This document shows positions 1-8,825 of a stretch of 64,000 bases of DNA, piece by piece. The stretch comes from Mesorhizobium sp. B1-1-8 (GTDB taxonomy: Bacteria; Pseudomonadota; Alphaproteobacteria; Rhizobiales; Rhizobiaceae): positions 1,426,001 through 1,490,000 of the forward strand of contig NZ_CP083956.1 in the NCBI RefSeq assembly GCF_006442795.2, written 5' to 3'. Position 1 is the stretch's first letter, and every line of letters begins with the position of its first letter. Both the position numbers and the translations under genes were made by a program. The notes under the pieces were generated by a model. It had not been told where the DNA came from. It made no database searches and was given only the letters and a program-made list of their open reading frames with translations.

Positions 1-105
1 TCAACGGGAAGCCTTGTGGCGCAACCGCCGCCTCTCGACATTCCGGACAACGGCTTGTATTTCCGCTGCGGCCTGCCGACAAAGGCCTTCTCGACGGATT
101 TGTGA
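1..105 (+). CDS. 3' end of an unidentified gene upstream of hisC (partial)
   Basis: The frame starting at base 1 stays open for 34 codons and stops at TGA 103-105, one base before the hisC ATG. Third positions are mostly G or C, as in a real gene of this genome. The readable tail ends in [10 protein letters not shown] and I do not recognise it. In rhizobia this position is often held by methionine or aromatic amino acid genes, but nothing here identifies one. A second open frame ends at TGA 108-110, so the choice of frame is an inference. Confidence 0.4.
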   Translation, partial: STGSLVAQPPPLDIPDNGLYFRCGLPTKAFSTDL

Positions 106-106
106 C

Positions 107-1210
107 ATGAAGCAGGATCAAGCACGTCCGACGCCCCGCGCGGGCATTATGGACATCGAGGCCTACGTGCCCGGCAAGAGCACGGCGCCGGCCGGCGTGA
201 CGAAGGTCTACAAGCTGTCGTCGAACGAGAATCCGCTCGGGCCCTCGCCCAAGGCGATCGAGGCAGCACGAGACGTGGCCGCCAGGCTCGACGTCTATCC
301 TGACGGCAGCGCCAGGCGGCTGCGCGAGGCGATCGCCGAGGTGCATGGGCTCAACCCGGCAAACATCATCTGCTCCAACGGTTCCGACGAGATCCTGGGG
401 CTGCTGGCGCAGACTTACCTTGCGCCCGGCGACGAGGCCGTGTTCACCGAGCACGCCTTCATGGTCTACAAGATCTACATCCAGGCGGCGGGCGCCACGC
501 CGGTGGCGGTCAAGGAAACCGACGAGCGCGCCGACATCGACGCGATCCTCGCCGCGGTGACGCCGCGCACAAAAATCGTGTTCCTTGCCAATCCCAACAA
601 TCCGACCGGCACCTACGTGCCCTTCCAGGAGGTGCGCCGGCTGCATGCCGGGCTGCCGAGGAATGTGCTCCTGGTGCTCGACGCGGCCTACGCCGAATAT
701 GTGCGGCGCAACGACTACGAAGCCGGCATCGAGCTGGCGGGCTCGTCCGAGAATGTCGTCATGACCCGCACCTTCTCCAAGCTCGGCCTCGGCGGCGCGC
801 GGATCGGCTGGATGTATGGGCCGGCGCATATCGTCGATGCGATCAATCGCGTACGCGGCCCCTTCAACGTCAATGCCACCGCGATCGAGGCCGGCATCGC
901 GGCGATCCGCGACCGCGCCCATGTCGAGCGCAGCGTGGCGCATAACGAGAAATGGCTGGCCTGGGTCAGCGGGGAGTTGACGAGGCTCGGGTTGCGGGTG
1001 ACGCCCAGCGTCGGCAATTTCGTGCTGATCCACTTTCCCGACGACAAGAAGCATTCGGCAGCCGCCGCTGACGATTATCTCAGCCAGCGCGGCTATATCC
1101 TGCGCCGCGTTTCCGGCTACGGCTTCCCCAACGCGCTGCGCATGAGCATCGGCATCGAAGAGGCCAATCGCGGCGTCGTCGATGCGCTGACGAATTTCCT
1201 GAAAAGCTAG
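107..1210 (+). CDS. hisC: histidinol-phosphate / aromatic aminotransferase (HisC family)
   Basis: This is a fold-type I PLP aminotransferase of 367 aa that converts imidazole-acetol phosphate to histidinol phosphate. In alphaproteobacteria such enzymes often also transaminate prephenate or phenylpyruvate. Visible features are the substrate loop [11 protein letters not shown] near residues 38-48, NPNNPTG at about 162-168, the PLP aspartate near 192 in LDAAYAEY, and the Schiff-base lysine near 225 in [10 protein letters not shown] chose the ATG at 107 because the frame further upstream has no aminotransferase similarity and overlaps the preceding partial gene. It lies 6 bp before the prephenate dehydrogenase gene, so the pair is probably one operon serving tyrosine and phenylalanine synthesis. 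Confidence 0.93.
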   Translation: MKQDQARPTPRAGIMDIEAYVPGKSTAPAGVTKVYKLSSNENPLGPSPKAIEAARDVAARLDVYPDGSARRLREAIAEVHGLNPANIICSNGSDEILGLLAQTYLAPGDEAVFTEHAFMVYKIYIQAAGATPVAVKETDERADIDAILAAVTPRTKIVFLANPNNPTGTYVPFQEVRRLHAGLPRNVLLVLDAAYAEYVRRNDYEAGIELAGSSENVVMTRTFSKLGLGGARIGWMYGPAHIVDAINRVRGPFNVNATAIEAGIAAIRDRAHVERSVAHNEKWLAWVSGELTRLGLRVTPSVGNFVLIHFPDDKKHSAAAADDYLSQRGYILRRVSGYGFPNALRMSIGIEEANRGVVDALTNFLKS

Positions 1211-1216
1211 AACGCC

Positions 1217-2155
1217 ATGACATCACCGATGTTCGAAAAGATCGCGCTGGTCGGCATCGGCCTGATCGGCTCGTCGCTCGCCCGGGTCATCCGCCGCGAG
1301 AGGCTGGCCGGCCATGTAGCGATCGCCACGCGCAGCAAATCGACGCTTAAGCGCGCCGAGGAACTCGACCTCGGCGATTCTTATACGACCGACGCCGGCG
1401 AAGCGGTCCGCGATGCGGATCTGATCATCGTCTCGGTGCCGGTCGGATCGTCCGGTGAGGTGGCGAAGGAAATCGCGCCGGCGCTGAAGAAGGGCGCCAT
1501 TCTCACCGACGTCGGTTCGACCAAGGCTTCGGTGATCGCGCAGATTGAGCCGCATGTGCCCGAGGGCGTGCATTTCATTCCCGGCCATCCGCTCGCCGGC
1601 ACGGAAAAATCCGGACCGGATGCCGGGTTCGCCGATCTCTTCGACAACCGCTGGTGCATCTTCACGCCGCTTCCCGGCACCGACCCGGCAGCACTGAAGA
1701 AGCTGTCGGAATTCTGGCGGCGCTGCGGCTCCAACATCGACACGATGGACCCGCAGCATCACGACATGACCTTGGCCATCGTCTCGCACCTGCCTCACAT
1801 CATCGCCTACAATATTGTCGGCACCGCCGACGATCTGGAATCGGTAACCAAAACGGAAGTCATCAAATATTCCGCTTCCGGCTTTCGCGACTTCACCCGC
1901 CTGGCCGCTTCCGATCCGACCATGTGGCGGGATGTGTGCCTGCACAACAAGGACGCCATCCTGGAGATGCTGGCGCGCTTCTCGGAGGACCTTGCCTCGC
2001 TGCAGCGGGCGATCCGCTGGGGCGACGGCGAAAAGCTGTTCGATCTCTTCACCCGCACGCGCGCCGTCCGCCGCTCGATCATCGAGGCCGGCCAGGACAT
2101 CGATGCGCCGGACTTCGGCCGGCAGGCCGTCGAGCATCCGGTTTCCAAGACCTAG
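1217..2155 (+). CDS. tyrC: prephenate / arogenate dehydrogenase
   Basis: A 312-aa oxidative decarboxylase that makes 4-hydroxyphenylpyruvate or tyrosine from prephenate or arogenate. The N-terminal Rossmann motif GIGLIGSS is at residues 13-20. The conserved HPLAGTEKSG and the catalytic-domain helix with AIVSHLPHIIAY are both present. There is no fused chorismate mutase or ACT domain, as in the rhizobial cyclohexadienyl dehydrogenase type. It follows hisC by 6 bp and is probably co-transcribed. Whether the substrate is prephenate, arogenate or both cannot be read from the sequence. Confidence 0.93.
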   Translation: MTSPMFEKIALVGIGLIGSSLARVIRRERLAGHVAIATRSKSTLKRAEELDLGDSYTTDAGEAVRDADLIIVSVPVGSSGEVAKEIAPALKKGAILTDVGSTKASVIAQIEPHVPEGVHFIPGHPLAGTEKSGPDAGFADLFDNRWCIFTPLPGTDPAALKKLSEFWRRCGSNIDTMDPQHHDMTLAIVSHLPHIIAYNIVGTADDLESVTKTEVIKYSASGFRDFTRLAASDPTMWRDVCLHNKDAILEMLARFSEDLASLQRAIRWGDGEKLFDLFTRTRAVRRSIIEAGQDIDAPDFGRQAVEHPVSKT

Positions 2156-2169
2156 CCAGGTGACTGTGA

Positions 2170-2187
2170 CGGCGGCCAGCGGCCGCC
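2170..2187. other. GC-rich hairpin between convergent genes
   Basis: The arms GGCGGCC and GGCCGCC enclose AGC in the 45-bp gap between tyrC and the convergent DUF2125 gene. There is no T-run on either side. It may slow transcription from both directions, but it is not a canonical terminator. Confidence 0.35.
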
Positions 2188-2200
2188 ATCATCGCCAGCC

Positions 2201-3199
2201 TTAGTCGACCGGCTTGATCTTGCCCAGCGGGATGAAGCCGAGCGATGCCTTGCCCTTGACGATCCTGAGCGGCATCGACGGTTCGTTGCCGAGCATCGCC
2301 AAGCCGGCAAAGCCCTGCTCGATCTCGCTCTTGTGTTCGGGAATGGCGCCGGCAAGGATGGCCGCCACGGCCTTTGGATCCTTGAGCTTGACCGTCAGAT
2401 CGGCATCGACCAAGCCGTCGGCGCCGACCGAGACGGGTCCCGACACGGTGATGCGCGCCGTTCCCGACGACAGGTCGAGCCTGGCGATGTCGACCGCCTG
2501 GCCGCGAAGGCTTTTGGGCGGCGCCGCGATCAGCGCGACACCGTTCTTCAATGTCGCCTCGCCGCTGCCGTCGAGCGCCGGCAGCATGCGTCCGCCGATT
2601 GCGTCGGCGTCGATCTCGAGATCGCTGAAGCTGGCGGTGTAGAGGACGTCCTGGTTCCTTGGCTCCAGCTGGCCAGCTGCCTTCGCGGCGTAGAACAGCT
2701 CCGCCGGATCGGAATCGTCGGCCGGGTCGGTCTGTCCGGACACACCCTCGGCCTGCAGTGCAATGCGTCGCGGCAAAGGCCAGGACACCTTGACCGCGGC
2801 GTTGAGCTTGTCCCAGTCGATCCATAGCGGCGGCATGCCCGGAACGGAGGTTCTGAGCGGACCCCTGACGTCGGCGACGGGTGTAAGCGGCTGCGTGATC
2901 TGCGCAACGGCGTTGAAGCTGCCGGTCGAGGCGGCGATTTTTTTTGCGTCGTCCTGGTAAGCCAGATTATCGCAAGAGACGGCAAAGCTCAGGGGATAGC
3001 CACTAACCGTGAGATTGGCGCAGCCGGCCTCAATGCCCCTGCCGTTGAGCGCCGCGACCGCCTTGTCGGCTTCGGTCTTGACCCGGTCGGCAAGATAGAA
3101 CCAGCCGCCGCTGTAGATGGCGAACAGCACGGCAACAACGCCAACAAGCCAGAACAGCCGGCGGCGAAAGTTTGGCGATCGCTCGTTACTTGACGTCAT
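2201..3199 (-). CDS. DUF2125 domain-containing membrane-anchored protein
   Basis: 332 aa. A basic N-terminus is followed by one membrane segment at about residues 14-32 (LFWLVGVVAVLFAIYSGGWF). The rest is a periplasmic, beta-rich body with the family-typical segment on LTVSGYPLSFAVSCDNLAY. DUF2125 proteins are widespread in Rhizobiales and have no established function. I chose the ATG at 3199 because it places the anchor directly at the N-terminus. The gene is divergent from chaC and convergent with tyrC, a neighbourhood conserved in rhizobia. Confidence 0.85.
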   Translation of the reverse strand: MTSSNERSPNFRRRLFWLVGVVAVLFAIYSGGWFYLADRVKTEADKAVAALNGRGIEAGCANLTVSGYPLSFAVSCDNLAYQDDAKKIAASTGSFNAVAQITQPLTPVADVRGPLRTSVPGMPPLWIDWDKLNAAVKVSWPLPRRIALQAEGVSGQTDPADDSDPAELFYAAKAAGQLEPRNQDVLYTASFSDLEIDADAIGGRMLPALDGSGEATLKNGVALIAAPPKSLRGQAVDIARLDLSSGTARITVSGPVSVGADGLVDADLTVKLKDPKAVAAILAGAIPEHKSEIEQGFAGLAMLGNEPSMPLRIVKGKASLGFIPLGKIKPVD

Positions 3200-3324
3200 G
3201 CTGCGGCTCTCGTTAACCCCTCGTTTGCGAGCAGGCTGTTCATTCACGCACAACAAGCGGGGACAGAAGAAACACCGTTGCCGGTGCGGTGTCGTCACTC
3301 GAAATGCGATCAAGGCTTGGCGAT

Positions 3325-3852
3325 ATGGGCGATTTTTGGGTTTTTGGCTATGGGTCGCTGATCTGGCGGCCGGGATTCGCCCATGTCGAGACGCGGCGCG
3401 CCCGTCTCTACGGCTATCGCCGGTCGCTATGCGTCTATTCCTTCGTGCACCGCGGCACGCGCCAGCGGCCGGGCCTGGTGCTCGGCCTCGACCGCGGCGG
3501 CTCCTGCATCGGCCTGGCGTTTCGCGTGCCCGGCAAATTGCGCGACGAGGTTCTCTCCTATCTGCGCGAACGCGAGCTGGTGACCAGCGTCTACCTTGAA
3601 CGCGTGCTCGACGTCAGGCTCGACGGGGCAGGCGGGGAGACGGTCAAGGCGGTCGCCTACATTGTCGACCGCGCCCATGAGCAATATGCCGGAGCGCTCG
3701 ACGCCGGCCATGCGGCAAAAATCGTGCGCGGCGCTATCGGTCAATCGGGAAAGAACGAGGATTATGTGCTGAGCACGCTCGATCACCTGAAGGCGCTGGG
3801 CATCCGCGACCACTGGCTTGAGGAGGTGGCGCGGCAGGTCGCGCCTTCGTGA
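3325..3852 (+). CDS. gamma-glutamylcyclotransferase (ChaC family)
   Basis: 175 aa. ChaC-type enzymes cleave glutathione to 5-oxoproline and Cys-Gly. The substrate-binding signature YGSLIWRPG is at residues 9-17, and a conserved acidic residue, probably the catalytic glutamate, sits in RERELVT near residue 84. Upstream GTG codons could extend the protein by 12 residues, but ATG 3325 puts the beta-strand WVFGYGSL at the usual distance from the N-terminus. The gene is monocistronic and divergent from the DUF2125 gene. Confidence 0.85.
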   Translation: MGDFWVFGYGSLIWRPGFAHVETRRARLYGYRRSLCVYSFVHRGTRQRPGLVLGLDRGGSCIGLAFRVPGKLRDEVLSYLRERELVTSVYLERVLDVRLDGAGGETVKAVAYIVDRAHEQYAGALDAGHAAKIVRGAIGQSGKNEDYVLSTLDHLKALGIRDHWLEEVARQVAPS

Positions 3853-3905
3853 AGGGCATTTCCGGCGAAACAAGGTCGCCTCCAATGCTCTATCTCTTTG
3901 TTTTC

Positions 3906-3975
3906 ACGCAATTCCGGACGCAAGGCTACGGCGAAGCCGCCGAGCCCAACCGCTGCGCACTTTTGCTGGAATTGC
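3906..3975. repeat. interrupted copy of a rhizobial palindromic repeat
   Basis: The outer arms are GCAATTCCGG (3908-3917) and CTGGAATTGC (3966-3975). The inner right half, AACCGCTGCGCACTTTT, matches the two tandem copies near 41.0-41.1 kb. Compared with those copies, about 24 bp that form their own small hairpin (GGCTACGGCG and CGCCGAGCC) are inserted at about 3924-3947. The element lies in the 241-bp gap before the aldo/keto reductase gene. I see no gene in that gap. Confidence 0.7.
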
Positions 3976-4093
3976 TCTGGCCCGATCAAAAAGCAAAACC
4001 ATGCCTTTGACCTCGGCGAGACGAGACCTAGCTTAGGCCCAACCCGACCGCTCGGGATTTCAACGGTCCAGCCCAGCAAAACGGAGATCAGTC

Positions 4094-5041
4094 TTGCACA
4101 AACGCCGTCTCGGTCGCACCGACCTGTTCATCGCGCCGCTGGTTCTGGGTGGCAACGTCTTCGGCTGGACCGCCGACGAGAAGACTTCCTTCGACCTGCT
4201 CGATCGCTTCGTCGAGGCAGGCTTCAATGCGGTCGACACCGCGGATTCCTATTCGCGCTGGGTTCCCGGCAACAAGGGCGGCGAATCCGAGACCATCATC
4301 GGCAACTGGATGAGGAGCCGCGGCAACCGCGATCATGTCATCGTCGTCACCAAGGTCGGCTCCGACATGGGCCAGGGCAGGCGGGATCTCTCCGCGGCCT
4401 ATATCGAAAAGGCTGTCGATGGATCGCTGAAGCGGCTGCAGACCGACGTCATCGATCTCTATCTGTCGCACTGGCCCGACCCGACCACGCCTTACGAGGA
4501 AACGCTCGGCGCCTATCAGCGCCTGCTCGAAAAAGGCAAGATCCGCTATCCGGGGTGCTCCAATCTCGATGCCGGCCAGTTGCGCGCCGCGCTCGACGTC
4601 GCCAGCCTGCGCAGCCTGCCGCGTTACGAGGTGCTGCAGCCCGAATACAATTTGTACGATCGCTCGAAGCTCGACGGACCGCTGCTCGATCTCTGCAGGG
4701 CGGAGGATATTGGCGTCATCACCTATTTCAGCCTCGCCAAGGGATTCTTGAGCGGCAAATACCGCTCCAAGGCCGATCTCGGCCAGAGCGCGCGCGGCGA
4801 AGACGTGGCCGAGTATCTCAACGAGCGCGGCATGCGCATCCTCTCGGCGCTTGACGCCGTCGCCGAGCGCCATTCGGCCAAGCAGGCGGAGGTGGCGCTG
4901 GCCTGGGTGATGGCGCGGCCCGGCATCACCGCGCCGATCGCCAGCGCCACGACGCCCGCCCAGATGGACAGTCTGGTTCGCGCGGCATCGCTTGAGCTCA
5001 GCGCGGACGACGTCGGGGCGCTCGACCGGGCCAGCGCCTAG
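4094..5041 (+). CDS. aldo/keto reductase
   Basis: A 315-aa NADPH-dependent oxidoreductase with a TIM-barrel fold. The full catalytic tetrad is visible: D48 and Y53 in VDTADSYS, K87 in VVTKVGS and H126 in YLSHWPDP. The start is TTG 4094, preceded by GGAG at 4083-4086. No in-frame ATG or GTG upstream is better placed. It resembles the general stress-type AKRs common in rhizobia. The substrate cannot be deduced and neighbouring genes give no hint. Confidence 0.88.
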   Translation: MHKRRLGRTDLFIAPLVLGGNVFGWTADEKTSFDLLDRFVEAGFNAVDTADSYSRWVPGNKGGESETIIGNWMRSRGNRDHVIVVTKVGSDMGQGRRDLSAAYIEKAVDGSLKRLQTDVIDLYLSHWPDPTTPYEETLGAYQRLLEKGKIRYPGCSNLDAGQLRAALDVASLRSLPRYEVLQPEYNLYDRSKLDGPLLDLCRAEDIGVITYFSLAKGFLSGKYRSKADLGQSARGEDVAEYLNERGMRILSALDAVAERHSAKQAEVALAWVMARPGITAPIASATTPAQMDSLVRAASLELSADDVGALDRASA

Positions 5042-5161
5042 CGCGGCCGCGGCGGACTGCGCAAGGGCTGATCCACGGACAGGTCGCGCACGATCGTCCA
5101 AGACCCCTGCTCTAACCTTGCGATAATTCCTGCCTGATCGCGGCAGGAATTTGGGTTCGGC

Positions 5162-5776
5162 ATGGCGGGAGAGATTCTATCCCAGGCGTGGCAGCAATTG
5201 CTGGCGCTGGTCATCGCGGCGGGCGTCGTCATGGGCAGCCCCGGACCGGCGACGATCAGCGTGACCGCCGTCGGCGCGGCTTTCGGACTGCGCTCTTCGT
5301 TGCGCTATGCCTCAGGCGTCGTGATCGGGACGATCGCGGTGCTTTTGGTCGTGGCTGCCGGCATCGTCGGCATGCTTGCCTCGCTGCCGGGACTGGCGCC
5401 GGCGCTGACGATCGCCTCGGCCGCCTACATCCTCTATCTCGCCATCAGGATTGCGACGGCGCCGCCGCTGGCCGAACGTGAAAGTTCCGCCGCACGTCCC
5501 ACGTTTCACGGCGGTTTCATGCTCGCCATCGCCAACCCCAAGGCCTATGTGGCGATCGGCGCCGTGATGGCCGGCGCTTCGTCGCAGGCCGGCGGGCTTG
5601 GCCTTCCCGCAAGGCTGCTTGTGCTGGCGGCAATGATCGTCGCCATCCATGTTTTATGGCTTCTCGCCGGAACGGCCTTCGCGTGCTTCCTGCGCAATCC
5701 GCTTGCGTCGCGGATCATCAATCTGGTTTTCGCGGCGACGCTGCTGCTGACGACGGCCCTGGCGGCGCTGCCGTGA
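5162..5776 (+). CDS. LysE/RhtB-family amino acid exporter
   Basis: A 204-aa inner-membrane protein with about six hydrophobic segments. The family signature is near the N-terminus (GSPGPATISV, residues 26-35), and a second conserved region around GGFMLAIANPKAYVAIGA is mid-protein. LysE/RhtB proteins export amino acids such as lysine, homoserine or threonine. Substrate specificity is not predictable here. The next gene, plsC, is convergent, with only 6 bp between the two stop codons. Confidence 0.85.
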   Translation: MAGEILSQAWQQLLALVIAAGVVMGSPGPATISVTAVGAAFGLRSSLRYASGVVIGTIAVLLVVAAGIVGMLASLPGLAPALTIASAAYILYLAIRIATAPPLAERESSAARPTFHGGFMLAIANPKAYVAIGAVMAGASSQAGGLGLPARLLVLAAMIVAIHVLWLLAGTAFACFLRNPLASRIINLVFAATLLLTTALAALP

Positions 5777-5782
5777 GAGACC

Positions 5783-6577
5783 TCAGGCTTTTCCCGTTGC
5801 GCCAAGCTCGGCCAGGCGCTTCACCGCGGTCGGCGGCATGGGTGGCGGGTTCGGCCCGCGCGAGGCCTCGACCAGCAGTTCATCGCAGGCGGCTTCCGTC
5901 TCGCCGATCAGGCGCTGCATGAACGTCTCCTTGTCGAGCCCAGGCGGTATCGGCGGCAGGAAGCGGGCCTTGATGGTGCCGGGGTAGCGCATGAACTTAC
6001 GGCGCGGCCAAAAGAGCCCGGCGACATGGGCGACCGGCACCACAGGGATGCCCAATTGGCCATAGATCTCGACGATGCCGTATTTGTAGGACGGCTCGGC
6101 GCCTGGCGGTCGCCGCGTGCCTTCCGGATAGATGATCAACTGGCGCGGATTGCGTTCCATTTCGGCTTTGGTGGCAGCCACCACTGCCTTCAGCGCTTTC
6201 GAGCGGCTGCCGCGGTCTACCGGGACCATGCGCATCTTCATGATGTACCAGCCGAAGAACGGAATCCAGGTCAGCTCGCGCTTCAGGATGTAGAGCGGGT
6301 CCTGCAGGTAGGGAAAGAAGGCGATCGCATCCCAGAAGGACTGATGCTTCGGCGCCAGGATGAAGGAGCCTTCGGGGAGGTTTTCGATGCCCGTGATCTC
6401 GTTCTTCGTGCCGGCGATCTTGTCGTAGAGCCACATCGAAGTGCGCGACCAGAATTTCGGCACGAACCAGGCACGGTGGCGGGGTGACAGGAAATAGTAG
6501 GGTGTCCAGAAGATCATCTGGACGATCAGGCTGAGATAGAAGACGAGGTTGAACGCCAGCGAGCGGATAATGAGCAT
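5783..6577 (-). CDS. plsC: 1-acyl-sn-glycerol-3-phosphate acyltransferase
   Basis: A 264-aa membrane-bound enzyme that acylates lysophosphatidic acid to phosphatidic acid. An N-terminal membrane segment covers about residues 5-30. The catalytic HX4D motif is H78 to D83 (KHQSFWD), and the glycerol-phosphate binding motif EGTR is at 152-155 (IYPEGTRRPPG). The frame stays open far upstream with no recognisable domain, so ATG 6577 is the credible start. In rhizobia plsC normally sits next to ydcF and ftsX; here a LysR/DUF1348/PPOX block separates them. Confidence 0.92.
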   Translation of the reverse strand: MLIIRSLAFNLVFYLSLIVQMIFWTPYYFLSPRHRAWFVPKFWSRTSMWLYDKIAGTKNEITGIENLPEGSFILAPKHQSFWDAIAFFPYLQDPLYILKRELTWIPFFGWYIMKMRMVPVDRGSRSKALKAVVAATKAEMERNPRQLIIYPEGTRRPPGAEPSYKYGIVEIYGQLGIPVVPVAHVAGLFWPRRKFMRYPGTIKARFLPPIPPGLDKETFMQRLIGETEAACDELLVEASRGPNPPPMPPTAVKRLAELGATGKA

Positions 6578-6660
6578 ACAGGGAAGCCTGGTGAGGAGGT
6601 GTGCGTTGGTTACACCAAGCAAGGCCAAAAAGGAAACGGCGCTGCGGTCGAATCCCGATG

Positions 6661-7563
6661 CTACAACGATCGCGCCAGCCGTTCCTTCAGGCGCGGCGCG
6701 GCGAAATCGAGGAAGGCGCGCAGCTTCACCGGCAAGCGGCCCTGGCCGGTATGGACAAGGCTGACGGGCCAGGGCGACGGCTCGAAAGGTTCGAGCACGA
6801 CGCTGAGCGTGCCGGCGCTCACGGCAGCGTCCGCCTGGTAGGAAAGCACTTTCGTCAGGCCAAGGCCGGCGGTCGCGGCATCTATCGCCGCCTCGGCTGT
6901 GTTGACCTGCAGTCGCGAGCGGACCGGAACGTCGATTTCCGTCTTGCCCATCGCAAAACTCCACGTGGCGGGAGAGGTAAGCCCTTCGAAGGTGATGCAG
7001 TTGTGGCCGGCAAGGTCTTGCGGTTTCGCTGGGGTGCCATGCTCCGCGAGATAGGCCGGACTTGCGCACGCGATGCGGCGGATCGAGCCGACACGCGTTG
7101 CAATCATGGTGGAGTCCGCAAGCTCGCCGATGCGAATGGCGAGATCGATATGCTCGTCGACCAGCTGCGTGATCCGGTCGGACAGCGTCAGGCGAATATC
7201 CACATCGGGATAGGCGGCAAGAAAGCCGGTGACGACCGGCAGCACATGGAGGCGACCGAAGACGACCGGCGCGGTGATGACCAGCTCGCCGGTCGGGGCG
7301 CTGTATTCGCCGGCGGCGGCGCGCTCGGCCTCGCCGACCTCGTCCAGGATGCGGCGGCAGGCGGCCAGATAGGACTGGCCGGCATCGGTCAAGGTGAGGC
7401 GGCGCGTCGAGCGGTTGAGAAGGCGGGTCTTCAGATGCCTTTCGAGATCGGAGAGCCTGCGGCTGACGGTTGCCAGCGGCATGCCGGTGCGCCGCGAGGC
7501 GGCGGAAAGACTGCCCGCCTCCACCGTGGCGACGAACAGGGACATGGCATCCAGGCGATCCAT
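6661..7563 (-). CDS. LysR-family transcriptional regulator
   Basis: 300 aa. The N-terminal winged helix-turn-helix (residues about 3-62, MSLFVATVEAGSLSAASRRTGM then ATVSRRLSDLE) is followed by a substrate-binding effector domain starting near GELVITAPVVFGR. The start is the ATG before DRLDAM; a start further upstream would add 14 unrelated residues. It is divergent from the DUF1348 and PPOX genes, which are its likely targets. A pair of repeats in the 127-bp intergenic region may be its binding sites. Confidence 0.88.
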   Translation of the reverse strand: MDRLDAMSLFVATVEAGSLSAASRRTGMPLATVSRRLSDLERHLKTRLLNRSTRRLTLTDAGQSYLAACRRILDEVGEAERAAAGEYSAPTGELVITAPVVFGRLHVLPVVTGFLAAYPDVDIRLTLSDRITQLVDEHIDLAIRIGELADSTMIATRVGSIRRIACASPAYLAEHGTPAKPQDLAGHNCITFEGLTSPATWSFAMGKTEIDVPVRSRLQVNTAEAAIDAATAGLGLTKVLSYQADAAVSAGTLSVVLEPFEPSPWPVSLVHTGQGRLPVKLRAFLDFAAPRLKERLARSL

Positions 7564-7588
7564 TGATCTTCCAGAAAATGGAAAGATG

Positions 7589-7639
7589 GATTGCAAATAT
7601 GCCATCTACATCCTGGTAATGGAAGATTGCATATTTGGC
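7589..7639. promoter_or_regulatory. candidate LysR binding repeats
   Basis: Two 15-bp repeats, GATTGCAAATATGCC (7589-7603) and GATTGCATATTTGGC (7625-7639), start 36 bp apart between the divergent LysR and DUF1348 genes. Their cores are also near-inverted repeats of each other. AT-rich dyads of this kind are typical of LysR operators. Assignment to this regulator is inferred from position. Confidence 0.45.
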
Positions 7640-7690
7640 GCGCGGTGCAATGCTGCCTGAAATCCACCTGTCGCAGTCACTGGAGTTGTC

Positions 7691-8161
7691 ATGTCCGAAA
7701 GCCGTCCGCCGCTGCCGCCCTTCACTGCCGAGACCGCCGCACAGAAAGCGCGCATGGCCGAGGATGCCTGGAATTCGAGGGATCCGGCGCGCGTCGCGCT
7801 CGCCTATACGAGCGACAGCCGCTGGCGCAACCGCGCCGAGTTCCTGCAGGGGCGCGAGGCGATCCAGGCTTTTTTGACGCGCAAATGGAACCGCGAACTC
7901 GACTACCGGCTGATCAAGGAGGTGTGGGCGTTCCACACCAACCGCATCGCCGTGCGCTTCGCCTATGAATGGCATGACGACAGCGGTTCATGGTTCCGCA
8001 GCTACGGCAACGAGAACTGGGAATTCGACGAGCATGGGCTGATGCGCCTGCGCATCGCCAGCATCAACGACCTGCCGATCGCCAAAGCCGACCGCAAATA
8101 CCATTGGCCGCTCGGCCGCCGGCCGGACGACCATGCTTCACTGTCCGAACTCGGTTTTTGA
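7691..8161 (+). CDS. DUF1348 (SnoaL/NTF2-like) protein
   Basis: 156 aa, forming one NTF2-like alpha+beta cone domain. Family-typical stretches are [21 protein letters not shown], the [14 protein letters not shown] region and the C-terminal [13 protein letters not shown]. Members are small cytosolic proteins of unknown role, often linked to oxidoreductases. The gene is followed after 37 bp by a PPOX-type flavoprotein gene and is probably co-transcribed with it under the divergent LysR regulator. Confidence 0.85.
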   Translation: MSESRPPLPPFTAETAAQKARMAEDAWNSRDPARVALAYTSDSRWRNRAEFLQGREAIQAFLTRKWNRELDYRLIKEVWAFHTNRIAVRFAYEWHDDSGSWFRSYGNENWEFDEHGLMRLRIASINDLPIAKADRKYHWPLGRRPDDHASLSELGF

Positions 8162-8198
8162 AAACAACTCGATCTTAGAAAAGCAAGGGAGGCTTTTG

Positions 8199-8825
8199 AT
8201 GAACGCCTTCACCAGCGATGTCGCCTTCACGCCGACCGTCAAGGCGATCCAGTCCCGCAAGGGGTCGCGGGAATCCTACGCCCGGGTCGAGGAACGCGGC
8301 GGCTGGCAAGGGGCAATCACGCCTGACCTCGACGGCTTCATCGCGGCGCAGACCAGCGTGTTCCTGGCGACGACCAATGGCGAAGGCCAGCCCTATATCC
8401 AGCATCGCGGCGGCCCGGCCGGCTTTCTCAAGGTGCTCGACGAGCGCACGATCGGCTTTGCCGATTTTTCCGGCAACCGCCAGTTCATCACGCAGGGCAA
8501 CCTGCAGGACAATCCGAGGGCTTTCCTGTTCCTGATCGATTACATGCTTCGCCAGCGCATCAAGATCTGGGGCGAAGCGCGCGTCGTCGAGGACGATCCG
8601 GAACTGACGGCAAGCCTGATGCCGGCAAACTACAAGGCGCGGCCCCAGCAATCGATCCTGTTCACAGTCTCGGCCTGGGATGCCAATTGCCCGCAGCACA
8701 TTCCGCAGCGTTTCGAGGCGGCGGATGTGGCGGCGGCCTTGGCCGAACGCGACCGGCGCATAGAAACGCTCGAACAGGAAATTGCGCGCCTGCGCGGCAC
8801 TGAGAGGCCGTCTGGTAAAATCTAA
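8199..8825 (+). CDS. pyridoxamine 5'-phosphate oxidase-like flavoprotein
   Basis: 208 aa. A split-barrel FMN-binding domain covers about residues 30-150 (TSVFLATTNGEGQPYIQHRGG, FADFSGNRQFITQGNL). A C-terminal helix of coiled-coil character (AERDRRIETLEQEIARLRG) follows. ATG 8199 is chosen because AAGGGAGG lies just upstream. It is probably a flavin or cofactor reductase rather than the vitamin B6 enzyme, since the PNPOx C-terminal dimerisation region is missing. It overlaps the convergent ydcF gene by 4 bp. Confidence 0.82.
   Translation: MNAFTSDVAFTPTVKAIQSRKGSRESYARVEERGGWQGAITPDLDGFIAAQTSVFLATTNGEGQPYIQHRGGPAGFLKVLDERTIGFADFSGNRQFITQGNLQDNPRAFLFLIDYMLRQRIKIWGEARVVEDDPELTASLMPANYKARPQQSILFTVSAWDANCPQHIPQRFEAADVAAALAERDRRIETLEQEIARLRGTERPSGKI

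Noticed and set aside
6578..7975. In-frame extension of plsC far upstream
   Set aside because: It runs antisense through the LysR region with Arg/Pro-rich composition and no homology; the PlsC N-terminus fits ATG 6577.
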